Shown: piece after piece, positions 8,701-16,175 of the stretch
Position numbering within the stretch: position 1 is the first letter of the stretch
How the letters are laid out: each line of letters opens with the position of its first letter
From: Rhizobium sp. P32RR-XVIII
Lineage (GTDB): Bacteria > Pseudomonadota > Alphaproteobacteria > Rhizobiales > Rhizobiaceae
Length of the DNA: 64,000 bases
Assembly (NCBI RefSeq): GCF_012641395.1
Contig: NZ_JABAIH010000017.1
Span: 25,082-89,081, forward strand
Reading direction: 5' to 3'
Position numbers and translations under genes: made by a program
Notes under the pieces: generated by a model
Seen by the model: the letters and a program-made list of their open reading frames with translations, nothing else
Told to the model about the DNA's origin: nothing
The model's database searches: none

Positions 8701-9300
8701 GGCGAACCAGCCATCCCGAAAAGCATTGAAATCGTCGGCTCCGCCGGCCCAAAGCTCATAGACGATCTTGCCAGCATCGTTACGGACAGGGTTGCCATCC
8801 TGTCCCAAGACCGCGACCTTCTTGGCGCCAAACCCGTCCTCGGTCAGTGGCCTCAAGGTTGTCATCAGGTGGATGTGCGGATTGCCCGGCGCATCGTGGA
8901 ACACCCAGTCGGCGATCATACCCCTGGCGGTGATCTGCCGCTCGACGAAATCGCGGACGAGCGCGATGTTCTGATCGGCGGTCAGCTCGATCGGCAGGGC
9001 AATGGTCACATCCTTGGCGAGCTGCGCATCACTCCGCTTCTCGAAGGCCTCGACCTTGTTCCAGAAGGCTTCCGATGCGCCGGAAACCGAATGATCGGCG
9101 ATCATCTCCTGCAGCCATTCCGGTGCGTCTTCAGGAATGGCGAACTCCTCATGCAGCAGCCCTTGCTTGCGGCTGTAGTCGATCGTCCTGGCTTCCCGCT
9201 CGAAGTCCATTTTGGCGCAATGCCGGTAGGCCGCCGACAGCACAGCGCTGCGGCCGGAGCCGCGGGCAACGATGCTGACTGAGAAATGCGGGACCGCCAC
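5719..9300 (-). CDS. traA: Conjugative relaxase/helicase TraA
   Basis: An 1193-residue Ti-type relaxase that nicks oriT and unwinds the transferred strand. Residues 1-240 are a MobA/MobL (MOBQ) relaxase domain: Tyr25 in SAAYRHCAKM is a candidate nicking residue and NPHIHLM (about 141-146) is the metal-binding His cluster. Residues about 370-800 are a RecD/TraI-type helicase with Walker A GRAGAGKTT (404-412), Walker B VLDEAGM (about 473) and a late VHKSQGAT motif. The remaining C-terminus is helical and of unknown role. The start is GTG at 9300, giving MAVPHFSVS, the N-terminus I associate with this family. It is transcribed away from oriT and overlaps traF by 4 bases. Confidence 0.95.
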   Translation of the reverse strand: MAVPHFSVSIVARGSGRSAVLSAAYRHCAKMDFEREARTIDYSRKQGLLHEEFAIPEDAPEWLQEMIADHSVSGASEAFWNKVEAFEKRSDAQLAKDVTIALPIELTADQNIALVRDFVERQITARGMIADWVFHDAPGNPHIHLMTTLRPLTEDGFGAKKVAVLGQDGNPVRNDAGKIVYELWAGGADDFNAFRDGWFACQNRHLALAGIDIRVDGRSFEKQGIELTPTIHLGVGTKAIERKGDAGEEKVALERLELQEERRAENIRRIQRNPEIVLDLITREKSVFDERDIAKVLYRYIDDAALFQNLMARILQRPQTLRLDRERMDLVTGVRAPAKYTTRELIRIEAQMANQAIWLSQRSSHAVKPAVLNGVFSRHDRLSDEQKTAIEHVTGSERIGAVIGRAGAGKTTMMKAACEAWEAAGYRVVGGALAGKAAEGLEKEAGIVSRTLSAWELRWDQERDRLDDKTVFVLDEAGMVSSRQMARFVEAVTLSGAKLVLVGDPEQLQPIEAGAAFRAISERIGYAELETIYRQREHWMRDASLDLARGNVSAALDAYAQRGMVRTGWTRDEAITALVSDWDREYDPAKATLILAHRRVDVRLLNEMARDKLVERGLIETGHAFKTEDGTRYFAAGDQIVFLKNEGSLGVKNGMLARVVEAQPGRIVADIGDGEDRRQVVVEQRFYANVDHGYATTVHKSQGATVDRVKVLASSTLDRHLSYVAMTRHRETAELYVGLEEFAQRRGGVLLAHGEAPYEHKPGNRDSYYVTLGYADGQERTVWGVDLARAMDASEAMIGDRIGLKHIGSQRVTLPDGKEVDRNSWKVVPIAELAMARLHEQLSRAGSKETTLDYQDGSHYRAALRFAEARGLHLMNVARTIAHDQLQWTVRQSSKLAELGARLVAVAAKLGLCGARSTVSTTSAIKEAKPMVSGTTTFPRSIGQAVEDRLSADPGLKDSWQEVSARFHHVFADPQAAFKAVNVDAMLANGTVAATTIARIAERPESFGALKGKTGLFAGSAEKQARDTALVNAPALARDLQGFIAKRADAASRYEDEERAVRTKLSLDIPALSASAKQVLERVRDAIDRNDIPAGLEFALADKMVKVELEGFAKAVSERFGERTFLPLAAKTADGKAFGAASAGMQPAQKNELRSAWDTIRTVQQLAAHERTAVALKQAEAMRQTQTKGLSLK

Positions 9301-9353
9301 GGCGAGAACGAGCTCCTAAGATCGAACAAAATCAGACTGTTCGTCGGGAGCGC

Positions 9354-9412
9354 AAGGCCCCGCCAGGGCCTTTGAGCAGGGCGTCGCGTCAGCGACGTAT
9401 AATTGCGCCCTT
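9354..9412. other. Origin of transfer (oriT) core
   Basis: This lies in the divergent traA/traC intergenic region, the oriT location in Ti-type plasmids. On the minus strand the stretch 9412-9378 reads AAGGGCGCAATTATACG followed by an inverted repeat. This matches the remembered nick-region pattern shared by RSF1010 and Ti oriTs. The hairpin arms are CGTCGC (9382-9387) and GCGACG (9392-9397) around a 4-base loop. A second inverted repeat, AAGGCCC/GGGCCTT (9354-9360 and 9366-9372), flanks it. The exact nick position is not shown by the sequence alone. Confidence 0.85.
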
Positions 9413-9466
9413 GGATCCGCTCCTTCGGAACCGCGGGATCATTCGCCAAAAGCTAGCGCTTTGGCG

Positions 9467-9484
9467 AGGTGCAACATTGCACCT
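9467..9484. promoter_or_regulatory. Putative tra box (TraR/LuxR-type operator)
   Basis: The 18-bp dyad AGGTGCAACATTGCACCT has 8-bp perfect arms and a 2-bp centre. Its TGCA-N4-TGCA core matches that of the Agrobacterium tra box (ATGTGCAGATCTGCACAT as remembered). It sits 70 bases before traC in the divergent tra promoter region, where tra boxes are found. No traR, traI or traM gene is in the window, so the regulator must be elsewhere if the site is functional. Confidence 0.6.
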
Positions 9485-9553
9485 TTCCAACGGAAGAAAA
9501 TTCGGGGCAGGGTCTGTGTCCATCGGACTATCAGCAACGAGGACGCCACGCCC

Positions 9554-9826
9554 ATGAAGAAGCCAACTGCCAAGATCCGTGAAGAGATTGCTCGCCTGCA
9601 GGAGCAACTCAAACAGGCTGAAACACGCGATGCCGAGCGCATCGGGCGCATCGCGCTACGTGCGGGGATCGGGGAGATCGAGATAGAGGAGGCTGATCTT
9701 CTGTCGGCATTCGAAGAGGTCGCCAGCCGGTTTCGCGGAGCAACGAAACTCGCGCAGGGGCGCAAGTCCGCGACCACGCCGCCGAACGGCGCTGGCGAGG
9801 CTGCGGGCCAATCTGCGGAGGCTTGA
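9554..9826 (+). CDS. traC: Conjugal transfer protein TraC
   Basis: A 90-residue, highly charged helical protein beginning MKKPTAKIREEIARLQEQ; the first 40 residues look coiled-coil-like. In Ti-type plasmids traC heads the traCDG operon and is an accessory DNA-processing protein acting with TraA at oriT. The ATG at 9554 was chosen over an in-frame ATG at 9461 because the latter lies inside the tra-box region and adds a non-conserved basic tail. traD follows after 4 bases. Confidence 0.85.
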   Translation: MKKPTAKIREEIARLQEQLKQAETRDAERIGRIALRAGIGEIEIEEADLLSAFEEVASRFRGATKLAQGRKSATTPPNGAGEAAGQSAEA

Positions 9827-9830
9827 GCGA

Positions 9831-10043
9831 ATGCAAAAGACGACGGCGAGCGAAGCCCGCAAGAAGGACGCGCGGGAAAAGATCGAGCTCGGCGGCCTGA
9901 TCGTCAAGGCGGGCCTGCGTTATGAGAAACGCGCGCTCTTGCTCGGGCTGCTGATCGACGCCGGCGCGCGGATCAAAGCGGACGATGCGGAGCGAACGCG
10001 TCTGAGTGAGCTCGGCGCAAAGGCATTCGCCGATGATGCCTAA
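9831..10043 (+). CDS. traD: Conjugal transfer protein TraD
   Basis: A 70-residue small protein with a Lys/Glu-rich start (MQKTTASEARKKDAREK) and a central hydrophobic helix (KRALLLGLLIDAGARI). Size and position between traC and traG match Ti-type TraD, an accessory of unknown biochemical role. GGAGG lies about 9 bases before the ATG. Its 3' end overlaps the traG start by 11 bases, indicating coupled translation. Confidence 0.85.
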   Translation: MQKTTASEARKKDAREKIELGGLIVKAGLRYEKRALLLGLLIDAGARIKADDAERTRLSELGAKAFADDA

Positions 10044-11985
10044 GAGGATCCTTGTCGCCGCCATTCCAGCCGTGGCCATGCTGGCAATTGCGCTGAGCCT
10101 CCCCGGTATCGAACGGTGGCTCGCCGCATTCGGAACGACGGATCAGGCAAAGCTGATGCTCGGGCGGATCGGGCTCGCACTGCCCTATACGCTCGCCGGG
10201 GCATGCGGGCTCATGTTTCTGTTCGGCACGAGGGGATCGGTCAATATCAAGACCGCGGGCTGGAGCGTTGCCGCGGGCGGTTTTGGTGTCACCGCCGTCG
10301 CACCGCTTAGGGAGGGATCGCGCCTGCTGGCTTTTGCTGGCCAAGTCCCCACGGGAAAGACGCTTCTGTCCTATGCCGATCCTTCGACCATCGCAGGAGC
10401 AGCCACTGCGCTGCTTGCGACATTCTTCGCGCTGCGCGTTGCGAGGATGGGCAATGCGGCGTTTTCGCGAAGCGAGCCGAGACGCATCCGGGGCAAACGC
10501 GCCCTGCACGGAGAAGCGGACTGGATGACGATGCAAGATGCCGAAAAGCTCTTTCCGGAAACAGGAGGCATCGTCATAGGCGAGCGATATCGTGTCGATC
10601 GCGACGATCCGGCCGCCTCGTCGTTTCGAGCCGGTGAGCCGACGACCTGGGGAAGGGGAGGTTTCGCACCGCTATTGTGCTTCGACGGCTCGTTCGGTTC
10701 ATCGCATGGGATCGTTTTCGCCGGTTCAGGTGGTTTCAAGACGACCGCTGTCACGATCCCGACCGCGCTCAAGTGGGGCGGCTCGCTCGTCGTGCTCGAT
10801 CCGTCCAACGAGGTGGCGCCGATCGTGATGGAGCACCGGCGCAAGGCGGGACGGCGCGTCATCGTCCTCGACCCTAGAAACACCGGCTCCGGCTTTAACG
10901 CGCTCGACTGGATCGGTCGTCATGGAAGAACCAAGGAAGAGGATATTGCGGCCGTCGCGTCTTGGATCATGAGCGACAGCGGCCGCGCGACCGGCGTTCG
11001 CGACGACTTCTTTCGCGCATCCGGTCTTCAGCTCCTGACCGCGATGATCGCCGATGTCTGCCTGTCAGGGCATACGGATATGAAGCACCAGACCCTGCGC
11101 CAGGTTCGCGCCAACCTCTCCGAGCCTGAGCCCAAGCTTCGCGCCCGCCTTCAGGAGATCTACGACAATTCAGCGTCCGACTTCGTGAAGGAGAATGTCG
11201 CCGCCTTCGTCAACATGACGCCGGAGACCTTCTCTGGCGTCTACGCCAATGCGATCAAGGAAACGCATTGGCTAAGCTATGCGAACTACGGCGCTCTGGT
11301 CTCCGGCTCCAGCTTCTCGACCGAGGCGCTGGCCGATGGTGAAACCGACGTCTTCATCAATATCGACCTCAAGACTTTGGAAACCCACGCCGGTCTGGCG
11401 CGCGTCATCATCGGCTCCTTCCTCAACGCGATCTATAATCGCGACGGTGCGATCAAAGGCCGGGCACTCTTTCTCCTCGATGAGGTGGCAAGGCTCGGTT
11501 ACATGCGGGTGCTGGAGACGGCACGTGATGCCGGCCGGAAATATGGCATCACGCTCACGATGATCTATCAGTCGATCGGCCAGCTGCGGGAAACCTACGG
11601 CGGTCGCGACGCGTCCAGCAAATGGTTCGAGAGCGTCAGCTGGATCTCGTTTGCGGCAATCAATGATCCGGAAACAGCCGATTATATCTCGCGCCGATGC
11701 GGCACGACGACAGTCGAGATCGACCAGGTCAGCCGCAGTTTCCAATCGCGCGGGTCGTCACGAACTCGCTCGAAACAACTCGCCTCCAGGCAGCTGATCC
11801 AGCCGCACGAAGTTCTTCGCATGCGTGCTGACGAGCAGATCGTCTTCACAGCCGGCAACGCGCCATTGCGATGCGGCCGCGCGATCTGGTTCCGTCGACC
11901 GGACATGAAGTCATGCGTCGGCGAAAACAGGTTTCAGCAGCGAGAGGCGAGCACCGATGATCCGGTTCCGCCCGAACCAATCTGA
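10033..11985 (+). CDS. traG: Type IV coupling protein TraG (VirD4 family)
   Basis: A 650-residue inner-membrane ATPase that links the TraA-DNA complex to the mating channel. Two or three hydrophobic segments occupy the first 135 residues. Walker A is GSGGFKTT (231-238), a Gly-rich loop with Phe before Lys, and Walker B is LFLLDEVARLG (about 479-489). IYQSIGQLRETYG (about 513) matches the VirD4 sensor region. The start is ATG 10033 (ATGATG), overlapping traD; an in-frame ATG at 10006 lies deeper in traD and is less likely. The mating-pore trb genes that should partner with it are not in the window. Confidence 0.93.
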   Translation: MMPKRILVAAIPAVAMLAIALSLPGIERWLAAFGTTDQAKLMLGRIGLALPYTLAGACGLMFLFGTRGSVNIKTAGWSVAAGGFGVTAVAPLREGSRLLAFAGQVPTGKTLLSYADPSTIAGAATALLATFFALRVARMGNAAFSRSEPRRIRGKRALHGEADWMTMQDAEKLFPETGGIVIGERYRVDRDDPAASSFRAGEPTTWGRGGFAPLLCFDGSFGSSHGIVFAGSGGFKTTAVTIPTALKWGGSLVVLDPSNEVAPIVMEHRRKAGRRVIVLDPRNTGSGFNALDWIGRHGRTKEEDIAAVASWIMSDSGRATGVRDDFFRASGLQLLTAMIADVCLSGHTDMKHQTLRQVRANLSEPEPKLRARLQEIYDNSASDFVKENVAAFVNMTPETFSGVYANAIKETHWLSYANYGALVSGSSFSTEALADGETDVFINIDLKTLETHAGLARVIIGSFLNAIYNRDGAIKGRALFLLDEVARLGYMRVLETARDAGRKYGITLTMIYQSIGQLRETYGGRDASSKWFESVSWISFAAINDPETADYISRRCGTTTVEIDQVSRSFQSRGSSRTRSKQLASRQLIQPHEVLRMRADEQIVFTAGNAPLRCGRAIWFRRPDMKSCVGENRFQQREASTDDPVPPEPI

Positions 11986-12003
11986 CCGCAGGAGGATCCG
12001 GCA

Positions 12004-12255
12004 ATGCGATATTGGGAAGCCTGTGAGGCGCAGGTTCCGGCTGAAGACGCGATTGAAGAATGCCGCATCCACGACGTGGCGGCGGCCGTCCGAGAAGATG
12101 ACAAAGCATTGATCGATGAAACCACTGACGAGGTCATTGCTCATGCCGATGAGGAGGGGAATATTATGGCGCAGATATCGTCGGCTATCTCGGGCACTAA
12201 TCAATCCTGCCGCGAACGCGAAAGGATCGTGACCCGAAAGGGCGGAGACCGCTAG
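12004..12255 (+). CDS. Small acidic hypothetical protein
   Basis: An 83-residue protein rich in Glu/Asp (MRYWEACEAQVPAEDAIEEC), without membrane segments. A strong AGGAGGA ribosome site (11992-11998) lies upstream and the gene starts 18 bases after the traG stop, so it is probably the last member of the traCDG transcript. I do not recognise the family. Confidence 0.6.
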   Translation: MRYWEACEAQVPAEDAIEECRIHDVAAAVREDDKALIDETTDEVIAHADEEGNIMAQISSAISGTNQSCRERERIVTRKGGDR

Positions 12256-12408
12256 CGGGCTTCGTTCGCCGTGGCGAATAGAGCCGTACGCCGAAGGCGG
12301 ATCGCCGAAGACCTGACACTTAGAATGCTTCACGAGATTGAATCGATCACGCGAAACCGATTCATAATTGTCGTTGGACTGCAGACTCAGCACGCGCGAT
12401 TCTCGGTC

Positions 12409-12717
12409 ATGATCGCACAGCCCTACCAGCTTTATGTCGAACGCAAGGACCGCGCCAGGAACATGGCTCGCTACTATGCCATGTCGATCGAGGCCAACCT
12501 GTTCGGTGAACTCTGCCTTACCCGGCGATGGGGGCGGATCGGCACCAACGGTCAGACATTGATCCACCATTTCGAACGGGAGCAGGATGCGGTTGCCCTC
12601 TTCCTGGACCTGACCCGACGGAAATGCGCTCGAGGCTATCGACCACGATCAACCCCTGCCCGCGAATCTGATAGTTTCGCTCCTTCTACCGTCATCGAGC
12701 TTGAGGCAATCAGGTGA
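12409..12717 (+). CDS. WGR-domain protein
   Basis: A 102-residue protein made almost wholly of a WGR domain. It has the name-giving motif in CLTRRWGRIGTNGQT and the usual upstream RNMARYYAMSIEANLFGE segment. WGR domains occur in PARP and MolR-type proteins and are thought to bind nucleic acid; small solo WGR proteins are common on rhizobial plasmids. I place the start at ATG 12409 (MIAQPYQLYVER) because homologues I recall begin there. A GTG at 12271 would add 46 residues, and neither start has a good ribosome site. The stop overlaps the next gene as GTGA. Confidence 0.75.
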   Translation: MIAQPYQLYVERKDRARNMARYYAMSIEANLFGELCLTRRWGRIGTNGQTLIHHFEREQDAVALFLDLTRRKCARGYRPRSTPARESDSFAPSTVIELEAIR

Positions 12718-13154
12718 AATCAATTTGGACTGGCGTCATTTCCGTCTCTGTTCTGCTAGGGGCCCCCTTGCTTGTCCCGCATGTTGACGCGGCGTATTCC
12801 GGTCAACCGGCGACGTTCCCCAAATGTGCGTCCGGCGCGCGTCACAACTGCGTCGTCGATGGTGATACACTGTGGATCAGCGGTCAGAAGGTGAGGGTTG
12901 CGGATATCGACGCCCCTGAGATCATTACGCCGAAATGCGCGTCGGAACTGGCACTCGGCGACAAGGCAACAGAGCGGTTGATCGAGCTCGTCAACGAGGG
13001 GCCATTCCAACTCCAAGCGTGGCCAGGGCGTGATACGGATCGGTACGGCCGCAAGCTTCGGGTTCTCGTCCGGGACGGGCGCAGCCTCGGCGACCGGCTG
13101 GTTGCGGAAGGCTTGGCGCGGACCTGGTCGGGCCGGCGCGAGCCATGGTGCTGA
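12714..13154 (+). CDS. Exported thermonuclease-family (SNase-like) protein
   Basis: A 146-residue protein with a cleavable signal peptide (MKSIWTGVISVSVLLGAP to about Ala27) followed by an OB-fold nuclease domain. The motifs are VVDGDTLW (about residue 47), VADIDAPEI (about 63) and DRYGRKLRVLV (about 108), the last with the family's catalytic Arg. It probably acts in the periplasm or medium on nucleic acid. The start GTG at 12714 overlaps the WGR gene stop by 4 bases. Cys residues at about 38, 46, 75 and 146 suggest disulphides. Similar small secreted nucleases accompany tra regions on several rhizobial plasmids; a direct role in transfer is not shown. Confidence 0.82.
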   Translation: MKSIWTGVISVSVLLGAPLLVPHVDAAYSGQPATFPKCASGARHNCVVDGDTLWISGQKVRVADIDAPEIITPKCASELALGDKATERLIELVNEGPFQLQAWPGRDTDRYGRKLRVLVRDGRSLGDRLVAEGLARTWSGRREPWC

Positions 13155-13505
13155 GGAACAGGCCCGCCGGAGCGGGCCGGTGGCGCCTTGCCGAGAGCAC
13201 GAAGGCGGCGGCCGGTGAGGTGTAAGAATTTTGCGAGCTGTTGCATATTGTTTCTCCTGTGATTGCGTTTCATCGCGGGGATGAGATGCGGATCGGGAAG
13301 GAGTGCTGCATCGGAACGACCGCAGCGAAGCGGAGGACCTGAGGACGACTGAATTTTGGCTCGCGAGGAAGCCGAAGGCGGGGAAAATTCTGGCGGCATC
13401 AGGTTGCGGCGCGACGCTCGAGACGCACCATCCCTGATGTCGATGAAATTGGATTACAGGAGAACCGCGACAGTCGACGAACACGAAAGCCGTATCGGTT
13501 GCCCC
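13155..13505. other. Intergenic stretch without a supported gene
   Basis: About 350 bases between two converging genes. All short frames are antisense extensions of the nuclease gene or have poor starts. I see no RNA gene or repeat. Confidence 0.5.
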
Positions 13506-13676
13506 TCAGTGAGGAGGTTCCCGATCGAGGGTCTCGTTCCGCAGGGCGACGGCAGCCGCAAGCTCCGCCTGAGCGACATCCAGTTCGGCTCGGATCTGGC
13601 GACGCTCGCCGGCGTCGCAGGCGTTACGAAGCTCGGCCCGCAGTTCCTCAATTTGGATTTCAATGTCGTAGGTCAT
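13506..13676 (-). CDS. Small conserved-looking helical protein
   Basis: A 56-residue protein beginning MTYDIEIQIEELRAELRN, with a heptad-like Leu/Ile/Ala pattern across residues 5-50 that suggests one long helix or coiled coil. The start is set at ATG 13676 by a strong AAGGAGATC ribosome site just upstream; a longer frame from 13709 lacks one. It lies downstream of DUF736 on the same strand, beyond two hairpins. I cannot name a family. Confidence 0.6.
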   Translation of the reverse strand: MTYDIEIQIEELRAELRNACDAGERRQIRAELDVAQAELAAAVALRNETLDREPPH

Positions 13677-13904
13677 CGTCTGATCTCCTTGAGTGTGAAA
13701 GACGACCACCTCGGCCGGGAGGGGATGGCGGGGTCAGGGATCGCGAGCGACCGGCAGAGCCGGGGAGTGGGGGAGCCGATTTTCGGAAGGCGCCGCAGGC
13801 GGCTGGAGAAAATTGGGGGAACCGCTCATCCTTGATGCCGGCATGCGCGAGCGGCACACTTCCAGTTTCTGAGCAGCTATCCCTCCCTCTCGTCTGCCAC
13901 CAAA

Positions 13905-13939
13905 AAAGCCGGACCAGGCTCAATGCCTGATCCGGCTTT
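13905..13939. terminator. Hairpin, possibly a bidirectional terminator
   Basis: Arms AAAGCCGGA (13905-13913) and TCCGGCTTT (13931-13939), extended inward by CAGGC/GCCTG after one mismatch. A-rich and T-rich edges fit an intrinsic terminator in either direction. It lies between DUF736 and the 56-residue gene. Confidence 0.6.
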
Positions 13940-13958
13940 AGATCTGCGCCGAAGGAAT

Positions 13959-13982
13959 GACCCCGCCCTCTCGGGCGGGGTC
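13959..13982 (-). terminator. GC-rich hairpin just after DUF736
   Basis: Perfect 9-bp arms GACCCCGCC (13959-13967) and GGCGGGGTC (13974-13982) around a 6-base loop, starting 8 bases past the DUF736 stop codon. There is no clear T-tract, so it may stabilise the mRNA or terminate together with the hairpin at 13905. Confidence 0.5.
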
Positions 13983-13989
13983 GGAATTC

Positions 13990-14301
13990 TTAGTCCCGGT
14001 TCGGGCGGGACCAGATCAGCTGGTAGCCATCTTCGCCTTCGACCTCAGAGAGCGTCGCGTAGATCGGAGCGGGGAAGCTCGGGTCGTCAAGCTTGACTGA
14101 GAGGTAGTCGCGGTCGGTCTGCTCCGAGCGCTTCTGCCAGGCGGCGCCGAGTTCAACGGCTCCCGCGAAGATGCGGAACTGCGGACCCTTGTCGGAGGGA
14201 TTTTCGATGCGGGCGATGCGGGCCTTTACGTTGAGGGCGAGGGTGCGGATCGAGCCGGTGAAGCCGTTTTCGGTGGAGGTGAAGGTGCCGATGGTAGCCA
14301 T
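13990..14301 (-). CDS. DUF736 family protein
   Basis: A 103-residue protein with the DUF736 signature: MATIGTFTSTENGFTGSI at the N-terminus, then LNVKARIARIENPSDKGPQF, WQKRSEQTDRDYLSVKLDD and a C-terminal GYQLIWSR. DUF736 proteins are abundant on rhizobial and other alphaproteobacterial conjugative plasmids; their function is unknown. The start at 14301 follows AAGGAA. A longer in-frame extension to 14529 is rejected because it is basic low-complexity sequence with no homologous feel. Two hairpins follow the stop. Confidence 0.88.
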   Translation of the reverse strand: MATIGTFTSTENGFTGSIRTLALNVKARIARIENPSDKGPQFRIFAGAVELGAAWQKRSEQTDRDYLSVKLDDPSFPAPIYATLSEVEGEDGYQLIWSRPNRD

Positions 14302-14747
14302 TGCCGTATTCCTTTTCGCTGTTTCGGGCCGCTCCATTGCGGCCTCGATGGCAGTCGCAAAGGCCGGTGACGATCGGACCGCACCCGTAGGGCCGAAACA
14401 TCGTGAAGGGCGGCGTGGAGAGACTTTCTTGTTTCGCGAGGAATGACGGCTTGAGCCGGCAGGGGATGAAAGTTTCGGAGCGCCGTTGCGGGAATACGAG
14501 CGAGGCGAAGCCGTTCTCCGGCCAGACATGCCTCATCGAGCCCGCGAATGGAGCCCTGTCGTCGAGGGAAACGGATATGACAATGGCGGCCGACAACACC
14601 CGGCCCCGAATTGACGGAGTACCGGATCGGCCAGATCACTGAGTTCACCATTAAGTCACTTCGTACTCGCAATCTCCCGGCCACCACGGCTTGCGGCCTC
14701 AATCCTTGTCGGTAGAGTTGCCCTGCGATTCGTCGCCTGGAGGATTT
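14302..14747. other. Intergenic region upstream of DUF736
   Basis: About 445 bases with no gene I can support. It must hold the DUF736 promoter and probably that of the divergent small gene at 14748. Open frames here are antisense or low-complexity. Confidence 0.4.
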
Positions 14748-14924
14748 ATGGCAAAGCAGACGAAACCGTTCATCGTCGAAATCAAGCAGTCCCGGAAAGT
14801 GAAGACCGGCGTTGAAAAGCCGTCGATCTGGGGTTCGTTGGATCTCCGGATGGCCGATGATCGCTCTCCGGAGTTGGACCGGACAGATGAACCGGTCGCC
14901 ATCGTAGCTGGCGACCGTTCCTAG
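14748..14924 (+). CDS. Small hypothetical plasmid protein
   Basis: A 58-residue protein starting MAKQTKPFIVEIKQSRK, with KPSIWGSLDLR in the middle and an acidic tail. GGAGGA lies 6 bases before ATG 14748, a strong initiation signal that sets the start against an in-frame ATG at 14691. It converges on the ArdC gene. No domain is recognised; the basic N-terminus could bind nucleic acid, but that is speculation. Confidence 0.6.
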   Translation: MAKQTKPFIVEIKQSRKVKTGVEKPSIWGSLDLRMADDRSPELDRTDEPVAIVAGDRS

Positions 14925-14946
14925 CGCATCAGCTCGTGCGGCCGTA

Positions 14947-15873
14947 TCAGGCTGCCTCCCTGATTGCGGATCTGGTGGCCTGTAGGCCATGGAGAAATGC
15001 GACCGCGCGCTGCGCATGGGCCGCCGCCTGAAAGATCGCCCGCTTGTCATTCGCTAAAACTGACAGCCAAGACTGCAGGTATGACGCATGATCGGGCCGA
15101 GGCTCGAGTTCGGGCACGATTCCGAGGTCGGCGCAAAGAAAGCAGCTTCCGAGCTCGGCGATCAGCTCTTCCCTCGCCCGCTCGCTCTTATCTTTGGCGT
15201 AACGGGAGAGATCACGACCAACACGGTGTTCTGGCGCCGTCCAATGCGCGACTTCATGGCTCAGCGTCGCATAATAGCTAGCGGCATCCTTGAACGCGTG
15301 AAGCGGCGGCATCTGAATGAGATCCGGGCCAGGCGCATAGAAGGCTTGGTTGCCGCCGTGACGGATGATCGCACCGGTGTTCCGAAAGAACCGCTCCGCG
15401 CCTTCGATCCGTTCGAAAGGATCGGGCCGGGGCTCCGGCTGGTGATGGAAGTGGTCCGGCAGGCCATCGATTTGCTCGACATTGAAGACAGAATAGGCCT
15501 TGAGAAACGGAATCTCCCGGTCGATCTCGCCGCCGTTCCCATCCGCCTCGGACTTCGTAAAGCGGCTTGCAAAGACGACCGTCGAGCCTGTCTCGCCCTT
15601 GCGAACGGCAGCACCCAGTTCGATAGCCTGTTTAAATGTCATCCACATCGACGAGGCAAAGCCACGCGACATCTGCTCCGACCAAAGCAGGAGCACGTTC
15701 ATTCCCGAGTAGGGAAGACCATTGTAGCGAAGCGGGCGCGTGATGCGGCCTTCGGTATTGGCGGCGCTCCATGGCTTCATCCAGGGGCGAGTGCCATCAG
15801 CGAGCTCCTCCATGATCCGGTCGGTGATCCGGCTGTAGATGTCAGCTCGCTTCGATTCCAAATTCCTGCTCAT
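14947..15873 (-). CDS. ArdC-type antirestriction protein (DUF1738/zincin-like)
   Basis: A 308-residue protein of the ArdC family. The N-terminal domain (residues 1-130, with PWMKPW, GRITRPLRYNGLPYSGMN and GETGSTVVFA) is the ssDNA-binding ArdC_N/DUF1738 region. The C-terminal domain carries a zinc-protease-like HEVAH in YATLSHEVAHWTAPEHR and a downstream EELIAELGS segment. Characterised ArdC proteins protect incoming plasmid ssDNA from restriction. The ATG at 15873 is chosen because GGAG lies 6 bases upstream; the frame stays open to 15975. Its place beside the tra genes suits an early-expressed protection role. Confidence 0.87.
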   Translation of the reverse strand: MSRNLESKRADIYSRITDRIMEELADGTRPWMKPWSAANTEGRITRPLRYNGLPYSGMNVLLLWSEQMSRGFASSMWMTFKQAIELGAAVRKGETGSTVVFASRFTKSEADGNGGEIDREIPFLKAYSVFNVEQIDGLPDHFHHQPEPRPDPFERIEGAERFFRNTGAIIRHGGNQAFYAPGPDLIQMPPLHAFKDAASYYATLSHEVAHWTAPEHRVGRDLSRYAKDKSERAREELIAELGSCFLCADLGIVPELEPRPDHASYLQSWLSVLANDKRAIFQAAAHAQRAVAFLHGLQATRSAIREAA

Positions 15874-16100
15874 TTTCATCTCCATATGTTGGAACCGCGC
15901 CAATCGCGGTCCCGTCGCGCAGGCAAAAGGCAGGAGCCCTGGAGGCGGGGCCATGCACCGGAACGGCCTCAACAAGGTGGAGGACGGCGAAGCCGTTGCC
16001 TGGCGCCGGCGGCTCCTGCAGGCGGCAAGCGCAGACGGGCCGCACCGGCCGGATCAAACGAACTTTCATTTCCTTCCTTTTCACCCATTTGCCGAAAGGC

Positions 16101-16134
16101 AAAAAAATAGGCCGGTTCCCATAGGGACCGGCCC
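16101..16134 (-). terminator. Intrinsic terminator of the gene at 16176
   Basis: Read on the minus strand, a stem of about 10 bp (GGCCGGT...CCC, arms 16110-16120 and 16124-16133) is followed directly by TATTTTTTT. This is a classic rho-independent terminator about 40 bases after the stop codon. Confidence 0.85.
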
Positions 16135-16175
16135 TGATCGTGCGAGAGCGGCGGGGCTTAACCCCGCCGAGGATT

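Noticed and set aside
12271..12408. Longer start for the WGR protein (GTG 12271)
   Set aside because: The additional 46 residues do not resemble the start of WGR proteins I recall. Kept only as an alternative because neither start has a good ribosome site.
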